Positions 23,659-37,538 of a stretch of 64,000 nt of DNA are shown here, in pieces. The notes beneath the pieces are model-generated. The model was not told where the DNA came from. It did no database searches and saw only the letters and a list, made by a program, of their open reading frames with translations. The stretch is from Drosophila pseudoobscura. Its lineage: Eukaryota; Arthropoda; Insecta; Diptera; Drosophilidae. The position numbers and the translations under genes are program-made. The DNA lies in contig NC_046683.1 of the NCBI RefSeq assembly GCF_009870125.1, positions 55,009,869 to 55,073,868 of the forward strand. Reading direction: 5' to 3'. Within the stretch, counting starts at the first letter, position 1. Every line of letters starts with the position of its first letter.

Positions 23659-26600
23659 TGGATCGCTGGATAAAATTGAAAATTGAGGCCCGCAAACTAG
23701 ATCAAATCTAGAGGATGGTTTTTCCTAGCTACATATTTCTGTAAAATATATAAGATTTCTCTCTAGTTTTCCTCTAAAAAGAAAAAATCCCCCATTTGTT
23801 AGGCAATAAGTGAGAGAAAAAAAAAGCTAAACACAAGGCATTTGCATACTTTTTTTTGCAGGAGGAACCCTTGAAGTCCTTGAAGTCCTTCAGACCCATG
23901 ACAGAACTCGAATAAAATGCAGAACAAATCAATCATACGCACACGCATCGCTGGCGACTCAAGTGTTTTGGCCCATAAATCACATTAGGAATCGCAGGGC
24001 TTTGCTGCAATTTTCATCAACAACAACAACAACAACAGAAAAAAACCCCAGGAAAAAGAGTATGCAAAATGCAATATGTGTGTGCGTGTGCTCTACAGAA
24101 CTACGAATTTTACGAATTTGTTTGGCAACGATTTCGTTCGGAATGAAAACGGAATAAATGTCTGATATATTTCATAGATACGCATACGGATATAGGGCAT
24201 AAATCTGCACGAGTGTGTGCGTGTGTGTGTGTGTGTGTGTGTTGGTGTGTGTTGGTGTGAGGCAATTTTCGTGGGGAAAACCATTGGATGGCAGAGTCAC
24301 TAATTTTAAGAGAAAGAATCCCTTATTTTGGAAGCAGAGGCTGTGAAACGTTTAACAAAAATAGGTTTCCTTTTATCCTGGAGGACAAACAGGGTTTCCT
24401 TTAATGGGTACATTTTTTTTCGTCACATTTTTGTAGGATATTTTGTGGATTTAATGTAATTTTTTTTTGTTTTTTTTGTGTCCGCCGCTGCAGCACTTTT
24501 TGCCCCAAATTAAAGGCATTAAAGGGGAGTCCCGTCGCCCATCAAATGACACGCATAATATGATGATTGATGATTGAAGTATTTGTGCAGCAAACTGAGC
24601 CCCTGACAAATATTTCGAATCATTGAATACATAAATAAATCAAAGAACCACAAAAGAGAATTACATTACAAAAAATATAAAGAACGAAATAAAATAAAAA
24701 TAAATAAAATATAGACATTTAATGATGGGAAAAAGAGAGAGGCAGAGGGAGAGACAGAAGAGAGAGGGAGAGGGAGAGGGAGAGCGCGTGCCATATAATT
24801 AGCACTAAAATTCGTATAAATATAGAAAAAAATTAAATTACATTTATAATGTTGCCACAGTGTTTGCTAAAAGTAAGCATACATATTGAATAAATATTGA
24901 TATTAATTTGTTGTTTGTTAAATGTATATTTAAGTGTGATTTAACCTACTCAAAAAACACACAAACCAAAAAAAAAAACAACAAAAAAAATACCCCCAAA
25001 ATAAATTAAGTTTTTTTTTTACATATAAGAAAAATAGCAGCAGCAGAAGCAGAAAAAGCTACCAGTCATAAATGAAATGCGGAAAGGTTTTAGTGTTTAG
25101 ACAGGCGAACAAAAACCAAATATTAAATATAATTAAATTAAACAGCAACGGCAAAAATGTGTGTTTTATTTCTGGGGAGAAGCCAAGGGAAGGGCTGCTC
25201 TGATCTGCTCTGCTCTGCTCGGCGAATAATTTGGGCAAAGTTTTTCCAATTATTTTTCATTTAAGCAGCAGAATGTAAAGACCAATAGAGAGCACAACTT
25301 TATGGCAGAGCGAACGTATCTCAACAAAAAAGTTTAATTTGCATTAGCCCTACAAAAAAAAAAAAAACAACAAAATATGGAAGGAAAAACCGCAGCAGGG
25401 AAAAGTTTAGAGTGAGAGAGCAGGAGAGGGGGAGAGGGGGAGGGGGAGGGAGAGCGGTATGTAATGGAATTCAAAACAATAAGCATGAGAAATGGGCCAC
25501 AAACAAAGTTACGGCTCAAACAACAAACTCCTTCTCGAAACATGAAGGAGGCGTCTCGCAAAAGTCAGGGGGCACTGGCCAGTGGGCAGTGGGCAGCAGG
25601 ACGGGGAGCAGCAGTGGGGAGAGACGGAGAGCCGCAAAGGGAAAGTTCTCTCTGTGTGTGCCGCAACTTTTCCTGCAGTTCTTCTTCGAGGAATCGTAGT
25701 TTCGGGGAAAATAGAAACGATTACCCCGTTCTCTCGACGGCACTGTGACAGGAGAACTCGAGGACTCTATCCCTGATAAGCCATGGGGGGGGGGGTCTCA
25801 AAAGGGCACTTGGGAACACTCCATTTGGCAGCTGGGATTTGGAACAACACTTTTCCTGGTACCTGGTGCCCCTGCCTGGGCACAGATTCCTCTTTTCGAG
25901 TCTCCAGCGAGCAATATTCACTCCATCGAATTTTAATCCCAATCATTTCTTATACCTCGTTTCCCCCTTTTCCCGCTTGATAATCATCTGGCTCTCTCGC
26001 TCATTGGCTTTCTCTTCTCACGATTTTCGAGGGTCTCATTGAATTATTAACCCGTGCAAAGGGAAGGTTACTTGCCCCCTTTTAATCTCCTAATTAACTC
26101 AATTGACGCCTGCCTTTGGGTTTACCTTCAAGTGGAGTTCGAGGGCCATTGTCCTCCCCCCCCCCCTTTCCACCTCCCCTCCACCCCCCCACAAGGATAT
26201 TTGTAATTAATGCTCTCGCGTTTTGACAGCTACAATTGCATTCTTCCACTGCCCCTGCCCCCGCCCCTGCCCCCTGCCCCCTGCCCCTGCCACGTCCATT
26301 CGACTGTTAATTTTATCCGTTGCTCAATTAAATATGAGTTCCCCCCGGCAAAACTTTTGGCCTTTGAATAACCAAAAATCTCTGGCTCTTTCTCTTTCGA
26401 AAGGCCATAAAAAGCAGCAGCGGGGAGCCACGGAGGCAGGAGGCGGGAGGTGGGAGGCCTGTAGACAGAAGGCTCGCTCTCATAAACACATTTTATCGAA
26501 AGCAGTTAAGGCGCACAAAAAAAAAAGAGGCTAAAACTTTGGCAATTATTGGAACGTGCTGCGACTTCGGAACGGAACGGCATGGAACGAAGGATTCCGG

Positions 26601-27900
26601 CGAGATGCGGAGGCCCAAAAGTAGAAGCCATATGGTCTTTGGACTGTGAGATGTCCTTTACCCTAGAACTGGCTCCAAAAATAACTGAACTAGAAGTCTA
26701 TAGCTTTCAAATTGTGGATTCCATACCTTTTACAAAAATTTTGGTTAGATCTTTGCTTCAAGAACATTTAATGGTAATGTGAGGACAACCCTGGCCCTTA
26801 CAGGGTATCAAAGTCAGCCAATATGCCAGGATTCATGGAGAAAACGAAAGTGCCAGCTGCTGTCTCTCGCAAAATGTCTTTTATTCCACTTTCTTCACAG
26901 ATCAACAGAGGTTTCTATGAGGTATGCGGCTAGGCCTTTCCTTTGGGCCTATAGTGCCTTTTTCCATAGAGTATTTTCCATCAACTGCAGTCCAGATGGG
27001 ATTCCCCTTTTCATTCTCTTTCAACAGACAATCCCCCGATATCTGCATCTAAATTAGCCCCAAAACACACTATAAATCATTCATTAAAGTCAATATACTC
27101 GACTCGTAATTATGATTCGCTTTTCGCTCTACGCCTTCTTGGAATGTGGGCGAGGGGCGCCTCCTTGGCTCTCCTTGGCTTCTGCTTCCTGGTGGCCGCT
27201 TCAAAACTTTTCATTTGAAATTGATTGAAAAACTTTACACACACAGATACAGAGAGAGAGAGAGAGAGAAGGAGAGAGAGAGAGAGAAACTGCTGTTCTG
27301 ATGTGCTCTTCAAAGGGTTGATGATGGCGAGGAGACCTTCAACGCGCTGGAAAAACTCTCCACTGATGCGAGGCATGCGGGAGGGAGACAGGAGGCGCCT
27401 CTGCCTCTGCCTCTGCCACTGCCTCTACCTCTGGCTCCCCGTGAAACGAGATTAATCTTCCTACGAACTCGAAGCCTGTGCCTAGCTCCTGGCAGGACCA
27501 GAGGCTCGTGCGTTGGCAACCGAATGCCATGGCAATGCGTGCGGGACCCTCTCGCTTTTCCCCCTTTTTTCGTTCCCTTTTTTCCGTTTTTTTTTACCAG
27601 AACGCGGTGCAAGCAGAGGCGCTTAAATGTCGGGGATTCTAGGGGAGCTCTTGTCCTGCCATTTGCATAATGGATTTGTCTACAATTAGCCACGGCAGCT
27701 GTGCCACTGCCACACTGACATGACTTCCACAGCTCGGTGTCCAGAGCTCTGTAACCGGACCCTGGAGGATGCCTGCAGCAGCAGCCGTATTTCATTCCGT
27801 GCCACATATCTCATATGCGTCCAGGGAAAAGCCCTTCAGCACTAATACCTGCTGCTGCCGTTGCTGCTTTTTCCCATGCAAACTAATTGCAGGACAAGGG

Positions 27901-27960
27901 ATGGCAGGGGACGGCAGGGGATGGCAGGGGACGGCAGGGGATGGCAGGGGATGGCAGGTG
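27901..27960. repeat. 10-bp tandem repeat (six copies)
   Basis: Six contiguous copies of ATGGCAGGGG, alternating A(T/C)GGCAGGGG in the first four; the last copy ends GGTG. Confidence 0.9.
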
Positions 27961-28689
27961 AGGGCTTTAAAATGCTGTTCGCTACAAAAGTCAACCACTT
28001 AACCGGCGAACAAATCCCATTCCTCATCGCGGAGCAGCATCAGAGCATCAGGGCATCTAATGAGCCTCTCATTAACGTAATTACGTGATTTTGCTGGCTC
28101 TGGCAGTGGCAGCGGCAGCGGCAATAACTGTGGCAAGAATCCATCCGCTCTGCCAGTGGCACTGTGCGTGTGCGCTTCATTTGCTTCACTTGCCTCATTG
28201 CCACATCAAAAGGATAATCGCTCTGTGTGCGCGAGAAGCGCTAAGCAGATTGTTTGCTTCGTTTGCCTGTTTGCTGAGTGGGAAACTAATACTCAAAATG
28301 TTCAAATACTCAAACTTACATCCGCGTCACTTCAAAAGTTCAATTTCAGGAGGAAAAGACACACAAGTGCCACGAAGATACACCTTTGCATGGAGATACA
28401 TCTCCACTCTCTACACTCTTTGAATTTTGATAAGGCAAATGGTTGCCGATACTCTTTGAAAAAGGATTTTTCACACGTTCACACACTTCTGGTGACATCT
28501 AGGAGGTTTGTAGCCAGATTCAACCTACATATATTGCTTCTTATTTTCGAGGAATAATCATTCTGGGATTCTGGGACTGTCAATTGCTGGAAAATGGCCT
28601 AAACATTATTCGTTTTTCAAGGGTGAATGTTGCTAATTCGCTATAAAAGCTTTCGTAAAGTGAACGCAAACAAGTAAACGGATGATAGG

Positions 28690-29380
28690 CTTAAAAAACT
28701 GCAAAAATACTAGAAAATACTAAGAAAAATACCAAAAGGCTTTAAATACTGCAGAGCACTAGAAAATACTACGAAAAATACTAGATCATACCAGGAAAAT
28801 ACCAGAAAAATACTAGAATGTTTATTACCAGGCTTAAAATACTACATATGCATGTATATTCTAGAAAATACCAAGACATATACTAGAAAATACTGCGAAT
28901 ATACTAACAAAAATACCAGAAGGCTTAATACCAGAATTAAAATACTAGAAAAATACTAGAACATACTAAGAAAAATACCACGGGGTTTAATTTCAGGCTT
29001 AAAATACTACAAAAAGAATAGAAAATACTAAGAAAAATACTGGAAAATACCATGAAAAGTACTAGAAAATACCACGAAAATTGTTAGAACTTACTATGAA
29101 AATATTAGAAAAATACCAGAAAATAAAATTACAAAATTTAACCATCAGAACATATTAGAAAGTACCAGAACATTTCCGGTAAAAGTCTGTAAAATCTATA
29201 AAATACTAAAAACTAGTGGAATAAAACAAGCAAAATCTAAAAATACTAGAACAAAGCTCTACTATAATTACAATTAATAATTAATTAAACAAAATTACGA
29301 AAACAAGAAATGGTTAAAGCACAAAAATAACAGAAAATACTAGAAAAAATCAATTACTGGACAAGTATCAGAAAACGACT
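28690..29380. repeat. AT-rich AAAATACTA/AAATACCAG array with higher-order units
   Basis: Dozens of variants of AAAATACTAGAAAAATACCA. A longer motif containing (A/C)AGGCTTAAAATAC recurs at about 28737, 28831, 28920 and 28998, i.e. every 80-95 bp, indicating a decayed higher-order tandem repeat and not simple AT richness. Confidence 0.65.
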
Positions 29381-32300
29381 ATAATAACATTTTACGACAC
29401 ACTGGAACTTTTGGAATCTATTCTGCACGAGAAAGAAACTACCTTGTAGACCGAGACGAGTATTTTCCTTCCTCATTCTTTGATTTTGGAATTTAGCCCC
29501 CAAAAATTCAATTTAAAACTTAAAAAACTGCGACTTTGGGCACTTTCACTCCACATCTGAAGCACTGATATCCACAAAAATGTAAGATTTAGATAGAAAA
29601 TGGTACGACCTTTCGCTTGGACTTCGATTTTGGATTCGTATCGCTAGAGTGGAAGCACCAGAAGATTTAACCACCGAAAGTTAAAGCTTTATGCAATTTT
29701 AAACGCCTTTCAAAAAATCTATTTTGTACAGTTTATTCCCACTTTTGGGCATTAGTTCTTCAGTGGCTTTAATTCCCATTTTAGAGTACATTAAAACGAG
29801 CTCGTTTTGACATTTTGTGATTATAAATGTTGCAAGATTGTACGTAATCCTGGGCACTAAACACCAACTAACTTACTAATCATCTTCATGGATTGTGTGT
29901 ATATTTGAGGGCCAGATTAATCGGCACTCAAGTAGACTCGTATTTAGGTGCCGCACAAACTGCTTTCTGCCTCTACCTCTGCCTCTGCCACTGCCGCTGC
30001 TGCTGCCACACGTGGCTGTGGTGGCTCCGATTCAGTTGCAATTAAAGTTAATGGCAGGACATTCGAGCAGGGACTGAGAAACCTGAGGACCAGCCTAATG
30101 TCCTGTCTAAATAATTCAGGAATAAACCAGCTTAATGTTTCGGTCTGACGTTCTGGTCAGTCGCACGTTCGGCTCGAACGTTCTGTTCCAAATTGAAAAT
30201 TACATACATTGGGATATTCAATCTTTGTCAAATTACGGCCAGAGTGGCAGTGGCAACAGTCTGTGGCAGTGGCAACATCTGTCCTAAAAGCCAGGCTTAC
30301 ATATAATTGGTTTTTACCACCATCAGCAGCAGCGGCAGAACGATTTTTCACTGTAAATGTTGCTCCTGCTACTGCTCCTGGTCCTGCTCCTTCTCCTGGT
30401 CCTGCTGCTCCTCCTGTTCCTCCCGCTCCTCGTCCCACTGCTGCTGCGCTTTTCATGTTACTGTCAATTGTCGGGCAACTGAGATTTCCTTTCGGTCAAC
30501 AGATTTGTGCTCCTCTCTCTCTGTCTCTGGCTCCTCTCTCTGTCTCTGGCTCCCCCTCTGTCTCTGTCTCTGGCTTTAATGTCGCGCTCCAATGGCTTAA
30601 ACGGAGTGAGTCCTGGCCCTGTCGCTGTCCCTGCTCCCCAATGCATTAGTTTTGGCCACGAAATGTTCTCCGCCGCTTTGAAGTACATCTTTTGGGGGGT
30701 TTTTTTTTCCTGCCTTTTTGCTCGCTGGAATTATGAATGTTTTTTTGTTTTTGTTTTTGGTGATTTGGGATTTGGGATTTGGTATTGCGATTGGGATTTT
30801 TTGGCGTAGAAAATAACTTGAAAGTGATGTCAAGTGTGGGCCACCAGAGGGGCTCTTGGGGGGCTTGCATTAGCCAATACTTGTCCTTTTTTCTTCCGGG
30901 AAGGGTATTTCATACATTCTTGATGATTTTGTGCAGCTTTAAGGCACCGTTATGCCCCACTAATCCTCCCCCGACGCGAATGGGGGGTGCGAACCCGGGG
31001 GGGGAGGGGAAATTGTGTTTGATGTAAATAATTAACAAGCCGTAAGTCGGGGGGCCACGAGCCAAAATTGTTTCCGGCAGTAGAAATGGCACAAAAAAAA
31101 ACCAAAAATGGCCATTAACTTTCGGTAATTGACTGAAGGTTAACGTTGTTGTGCCCCTGCCAAAAAAAAAGCACATAAATTAGTCAACAAATTCACTGCA
31201 AGCGGCATTTCTCATGGAATTTCCTCCTCGAAGGGGCAAAAACTATGGAAACACTTTGGCCCCAAGCTCTCAGCCCCCAAGCATTTGCTTTTGGCCAAGT
31301 TAAACCTTTGCCTGAGTTTTCTGATGAAGCAGCAGCTTTTTGAATAATACATTTTCATGCTTGAAATTTGTTCGCAGCGGCGGAGGCAGAAGAGTCTGGG
31401 CTTTAAATAATAAATTAATGCAATTTTCCAACAATTAGCAGATGCCATGAATTTTGTGCGAGTTAATATTTGATTCAGAGCATTGGGGGGTGGAGGGGGG
31501 GGGGGGGGGCAGTTCTGCAATTAAATTTCAATAAATTCACTTTTTCAATGGAAAATATATTCGAGTTTTGCCGAAATAATTCCCGCAGGCCAAGCCACAA
31601 ACGTAAGCCGATATATATCGGTCTTCAGTTGTGGCCTGATATTCGATAGGCCACAAAAAGGAGCAAAGGAGTAAAGGAGTAAAGCGAGCGCAATCAAGCG
31701 AAAGATACAATTGATTAAGTCGCACAAAAACAAAAGAACCAAAAAAAAACCCCGAAAGAAAATGTCAAAGGTACAAGGAAAATTGAAAGAAAAGCCACTG
31801 GCCACTGGCCACTGGCCACTGGCCGCCACAAAAGGAGACGATTTTCAAGTGGATTCTCAAGTTGATTGCATTATGGTTATGGCCATTCTCTTGGCCATTG
31901 AAGCTGCTTTATGGCCAAAGAACATAAATAGTTTTCTTTTCGTTGATTCCTACATTTTGTGGCACAATGAAAGCTGGTTTTTGTGCTCCACTTTGCTGCC
32001 TCTGGGGTGGGGGCGCTTCAAAGTCTGTTTCTGGCAGTAGAGGATGTTGTCCCTTCTCCCCCCGAGAGTCCTGCAACACGGCGTATGTGTAACAATTAAT
32101 TAGCGGACATCCTTGTGTCCCCTGGGCATCCCTTAGCCCATCCTTGCCAGTCCTTTGTTCTGGTAAAAACCCGAAACCCGAGACCAGAAGAGCTTCCGAA
32201 TTTTCACTTAACTCTAAAGTGCCATTAGAGTGGATTTTCCAGCACCCAGAAGGACTCTTTTCGGTGGCAACATCTTGGTGGTATTGCATGTATCGCGTGC

Positions 32301-32970
32301 CGCTTGCCGCGCGAGGAAGCAGGCAATTTGCCAAAATATGAATGAAATTTTCATAAAACAAAAGAGAGGAAGCATTTTTTTGGGCGCAAAGGCAACATGC
32401 AAATTTCGTAGCTGCTGGCAAGATGACAATTTGTTGGGTTCCGTCGCAGAGAAAGGAACAGGGCGGAGCAGTGGCAAGGATTGATAGGTGACGGATCTTT
32501 CCGCCCATCTCAATCACTATGGAGAAAGGAAGAAGCCGGCGAATTGATGGCCTAATCATCGTCTTGCATTCAAGAAAAAAAGAGTCCTTAAAGGCGGAAC
32601 ATCCCAGGGTAGATTCCCCAGATAGTATTTGATGGGCTCCCGGGTGGAGGTTCCATTTCGTTGTCGCACAATTTCCACAGGGCACTCGCCGTTCGACTTT
32701 CCTTGGAGCCAATTTTCGTTCAATTTCTTTTATATTTTGCCTTTGCGGCAGCGCCAACGTCAACGATGGCCTTGGGATTGCGACCAACCGCTGTTCGCCT
32801 TAAAGTGTCCTGGGATTTGGCGGAAAGAACCAGCCGATTGCTGCGATCCTTGGACAAACCTTTAATAATTCCATGTGGCGTCTGTTTGTGTGTGTCTTTT
32901 GGGTGGCATCCAGAGGAAAATTCAACAATTAACACAAACAAAAACAAAACACCATCGCGGCCTGAGATCC

Positions 32971-34269
32971 TCAGCAGACGCCAGTCCCCACATCGGGGGA
33001 GCTGCTGGAACGGCTCAGATTGGGGGCCACGGTGTCGTGCCAGCGTGCTGTCTCCAGGCCGCTGTCGCTCTCGGCCACAACGTGGGCGACCTCTCCCAGG
33101 GCGTCCTCGTACTCGTCTTCGGAATCGGAAATGTCGATGGCGCCGGCCTCGAGCGATGCCGCCGAGCCCCAGATACTCATTAGCTTGCCCTTGGACTCGC
33201 GCCAGATCGAGCAGAGGCGCTCGCGGCCGAAGGCCTGCAGGAAGGCTTCGATGAGGTCGCGCGACTTGGCCTCCCAGCGGGCGAGGAGGCCGCACCGGAC
33301 CATGTTGCCGCGATCCTTCAGCTCGTCCATCTTGTTCTGGAAGCGGAACTTCTTCTCGGACAGAAAGGACACGTTCAGCTCCTTGGCGGTGTAGCCGCGC
33401 GCCAGGTTGCGGCGCACAAACAGGTCGTAGTCCTTGACGATGCGTGCCACAATGTCCGAGGTGGAGACACCCGGCGTGCGTTCGGTGGCCACAAACATGC
33501 CGCGCGCCTTCAGATGGGCGTAGATGTCGTCGACGCCCCCTGCCCCGCCATAGGGTATGTCGTCGTGGGCCACAAAGTCGATCTTGTGCTCATTCAGGAA
33601 CTCATCGGTGAGGGTCCAGGGGGCATTGGCCACAATCTGTGGTCGAACGGTGGTCGCAATGAATCCCTTTCGGGGGGAGGGGGGCATGGCCACTCACCTC
33701 GTCCACGTAGCGGCAATGGCGCACCGCCTCGTAGCGCTCGAAGCCGTTCATCACGGTGCGGCCCTTCATCTTGAGCGTCAGTTCGTTGTTGCAGACGCCC
33801 ACAATCAGATAGACGTTCGGAAAGATGTTCTTCGCCTGCAGGAGCTGCCGGGCATGGCCCTGGTGGAACAGATCGTAGATCCCGTCCGCATAGACGCGCA
33901 CGCGACGCGTCGCCTGCCCCGAGCGGGCCATCTCGTAGCTGATGCGCTGCGTGTAGTCGCAGGCCACCAGCTCCTCCAGGGCCTTCGCATCGGTGGCGAA
34001 GGGGCAGGGCTGGCAAAAGGGCTGCGGGCGGCGGGCGGCGTCAGGGGTCATGGCAAAAGGTTACCTCGGTGTCTGGTCTCCACGCTTACGTATTTATCCA
34101 GGTTCACGTCGTACAGCGACATGGCCGGGTATTGGGTCTCAAAGGCCACCGCCGGCTCCGGGTCCTTAGTGTCCGGATCATCCATTTGGAATCCCTCAAA
34201 GGAGGGCGTTGAGCGCCCCGATCCCGATCCCGAGAGCAGCGAAGCGTTCGGTTCGATTATTTGATCCAT
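32971..34269 (-). CDS. Pcyt1: CTP:phosphocholine cytidylyltransferase
   Basis: Rate-limiting enzyme of the Kennedy pathway: CTP + phosphocholine to CDP-choline + PPi, at the nucleus or on lipid-depleted membranes. Exons (- strand) are 34269-34090, 34021-33698 and 33636-32971, all phase 0, giving 389 residues. The donor GTAAGC after codon 60 is the only one that keeps frame. The nucleotidyltransferase domain shows HQGH (113-116) and RTPGVST (221-227), the two signature motifs, plus [13 protein letters not shown] and FVAHDDIPY. After about residue 250 a charged amphipathic segment should form the membrane-sensing helix, followed by a short Ser/Asp-rich tail. D. melanogaster has two tandem paralogues (Cct1, Cct2); only one is present here and I cannot assign it firmly. 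A - strand leader near 46 kb might belong to this gene. Confidence 0.94.
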
Positions 34270-34524
34270 TTTACTTTAGAATATTGAAAATAAATTTTTA
34301 GAAAATATATATATATAAATTTCAGAGAGCTACAGCTAAAACTGAACTGCTCGTCACGCTATCCAGTCGGTGACTGAATAATAGGCACTAGATACACACG
34401 CACACACGCACACACACGCGCACAAAATTCTAGGCACACTGGGACCGATCCAGGGGGGCCCCAAGGATCTGCCATTTCTCAAGATACTCTCCCGCCCCAG
34501 CCCTCTCTCTGGCTCGTTTCGAGT

Positions 34525-34546
34525 GGGGGGGGGGGGGGGGGGGGGG
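34525..34546. repeat. Poly-G tract (22 bases)
   Basis: Uninterrupted G run about 260 bases upstream of the cytidylyltransferase start codon. Confidence 0.95.
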
Positions 34547-36710
34547 CAGCACCTGAAAACAGCTAATGGCCTGTAAGCGATTCTCGCAAATACTGCCAGA
34601 TGGGAAATCACATCGAAGGCAAGCCCTAGCCAAAAGGCTCTGCTGTACGACACCTTTTTTGGAGCAGCAGCAAGGCAGGCGACTCCCCAGTGAATCTTTA
34701 GCCGGGGGGGAAAGTATTTCAAAAGGCTAAGAAAACAACAACAACAACAGAGTCCTTTCATGTGGTGTCCAATGCGAATGGCAAATATTTAGATACCGCC
34801 AGCAGCCGCCTAATGGAACACTCCACAGTCGAAGGGGGGAGGCAGGAAGGGGGACGGGGCTTGGAACGGAACTCCCTCCCTCCCCCCTTGGGTCCGTCTC
34901 GCACAAAAACAACAACACAGGAGAACATTTAATGGAACATTTGCATAACAACTTCCGCTTTCCTCCCGTTGTGCCCCCCTTTGCCCCCTTTTTGCCTACC
35001 CCTTTTGCCTCCCCCTTTTGTCCTCCCCTTTGCCTCCCCCTTTTATCCCCCCTTTTTCGACTATTTCTAGCTTTTTCTGCCGTTTTATCATTGTTCCCCT
35101 GGATTCCCCCATTCCCTCTGCTCGCCGCCCATTATTCTTCCTGTTTTTCTTTACCGTTACCTGTTAGAGCCTCCCCCCTTCCCACCCTCGTGCCTGTGTG
35201 TGTGTGTGTGTGTTGTTTCCGCCTGCTGTCTGCGGATGCACACACATTCGAAATGTAATTTGCACTAGAAAACTGAATCAATGATGAGCGGCGGGGCAGT
35301 AGCCACCAGGAGGGGGGGGGGGTCTGTTTTCGCTCTCCGAAAAACATCCTCAAATTTGTAAAACGTACACAGGTTGCTATTTATATTTCTCATGATTGAA
35401 AATGCGTTTCTTTTTTGTTTTTGTTGTTTTTTATTCTCCACGAAGTTTTTGGGGCACTTTCGGCCTTAAAGCAGCCGTCGCATCGTATCTGGCAGACAAA
35501 ATGAAAGTTTAAGGGGGCTAAAAAAAGCGCAGCAGCAGAGCACTTTACAAACAAGGCTTTTGTGGCATTTGGGGCACGCATTTCATTGGTGGGGCTCAAA
35601 ATCAAAAGCATATACATATCCATGATTCGTAGCGACTCGGGCCACACTTTTTGTGTGATGGCCACATTTTTGATCATGGAAAATCCACCCAGGGATGCCC
35701 CAAATTCCGCCAATATTTCCCTCTCACATCGATTGATATTTTGGGGCATCACAGCTGATTTTTTACCTGTTTTCCATACGCTTTAGTTCTAAAATTTCAA
35801 CAAATCTGATCTTAAAAATCCACAATCAAATATGGTAGAAATATCAATGTTTTCTTTTTATAAATATTAAAATTAAATTAAATTAAAATTAAAAAAATTA
35901 AGTGCAGCGGCATATCACAGAAAATCAATGTTTTCTTTTAATAAATATTAAAATTAAATTAAAATTAAATGCATAGACATATCACAGAAAATACGAAACA
36001 TTTAATTGGGCTCCGAATAAAGCCAGGAATACATGGAGCACCCCTCGTGGCAATGCGGAATACACACACCCCCAATGGTGTGGGGGGAGGGGGAGCGGGA
36101 GGGTGGATGTTTTTGGGTGTACATTTCTGCACTTAATTTGTTAGCTTTGGCGCTAAGTCGGTTAATTTATTTGTACATTTTTTGGTAGTACTCTCCAATT
36201 TCCATTTCCATTTCCAGTGGGGGGAAAATGCCAGCCAATGTTTGCTGTTGGCTTTAAATTCGAATTCAGTCTACCATTTGCAGCAGGTGCGGGGGGAACC
36301 AAGGGAATTTAATGAGTTTTAGGGGGTTTTTTCTTCGGGGGGATAGAATAAAGAATGATTTTGGATCATAGGAAATCCCTAGAAAGGTTCCCAGGAAGGT
36401 TTTACTTTGCCAAAGACAAGTCCTGCGAGGAAAACGACTCTAAGAGACTCCAGGAAGCACAAAGCCCTACTCTATCCACCTTCTCGAATAACAAGCATAA
36501 GATTTCCATCTTAAGCTCATTTTGGGCTCCCGAATACGCTCAAATTACCCCAAAAGCAGATACGCCCCAACGGGGGGGGAGGGCGGTGGGCGAGGGGGCA
36601 TAATTCTGCATAAATTCGCATCGATTGGATGCGATTTGTAGTCGTGTCCGAAATTGGACTGCGGGGCGCCATAAACAATGATTGCATTCTCGGATTTAAA
36701 CAATCTGCGG

Positions 36711-36760
36711 AGGGCAGGGCAGGGCAGGGCAGGGCAGGGCAGGGCGGGGCGGGGCAGGGC
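36711..36760. repeat. AGGGC pentanucleotide tandem repeat
   Basis: About ten copies of AGGGC/GGGGC. Confidence 0.9.
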
Positions 36761-37505
36761 TTGGCGCCAACTTATTAACATAAACCACTCCGGCACTCTG
36801 TGGCGCCGCCACTCGGCAGATAATCGCAGGACACGGGCGAGGAGTACACAAAACAAATCGAGAAACATCGAAGAAGGAAAACAAATAAATGCCGCTGTGC
36901 CCCAGTGCCACCGGCAGGTGCCACACGAACAAGCAAGGAAGGAAGGAAGGAAGTGGTGGAGGCAGCCATAAGAATGGCAAAAAGCTTACTGCCGGCAGTT
37001 GGTCACGAGATTTACGGCTGGACATGCAAAGACCCAAGCTGCTCTCCCCCCCCCCCCCCCCCCTCCTCCTGCGTGTCGACGGATGCAACGATTTGTTGCC
37101 TGCCTTGCAATTTGCTCCTCGAATGTCGTTCTGCCACTTTCTCCACTTTCTTCACGGCAGCACTTTCCACCGAAAGTTGAGAACAAAAGGAAAAGTAAAT
37201 TAAAATCGTTGCAACGCGCCGGCAATCCGGCCAGTACTTGCCCTTTGGTTGGGTGTCGCTTTTCCCCCCCTCCCGCACTCTTCTACGGCCCGTAGAATGT
37301 GACGGAGCAGTCGTCCGGCTCTTCGGGGCCAACTCAATTGTCAAGACGTCAAGGGGTCTCATCGCACTGGGCCTTAATTAAATCTGTCGCGTGGCATTCA
37401 CCTTTTCTCCTCTTTCACCTCTTTTTCGGAATGGGGGGGGGGGGGGAAACTATCTTTAGACAGAAGTTGTGTTAATATCAATTAACTTTTACCGGCAGGA
37501 CATCG

Positions 37506-37538
<33 letters not shown>

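Larger units (their letters stand above)
23659..32970. other. Intergenic region between DmsR and the cytidylyltransferase gene
   Basis: The left edge holds the DmsR 3' UTR with AATAAA at 23911-23916. The rest shows no supported coding exon. Notable contents are a GT run (24213-24262), GA-rich tracts (24736-24786, 25412-25455, 27247-27290), six copies of a 10-bp ATGGCAGGGG unit (27901-27960), an AAAATACTA-type AT-rich array (about 28690-29380) and four copies of CCACTGG (31795-31823). A long - strand open frame (32787-31909) lies in what would be 3' flank of the cytidylyltransferase; its composition is not coding-like. Confidence 0.55.

Noticed and set aside
36711..36760. Direct-repeat array considered as a CRISPR
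   Set aside because: Pure pentanucleotide repeat without spacers in an insect genome.
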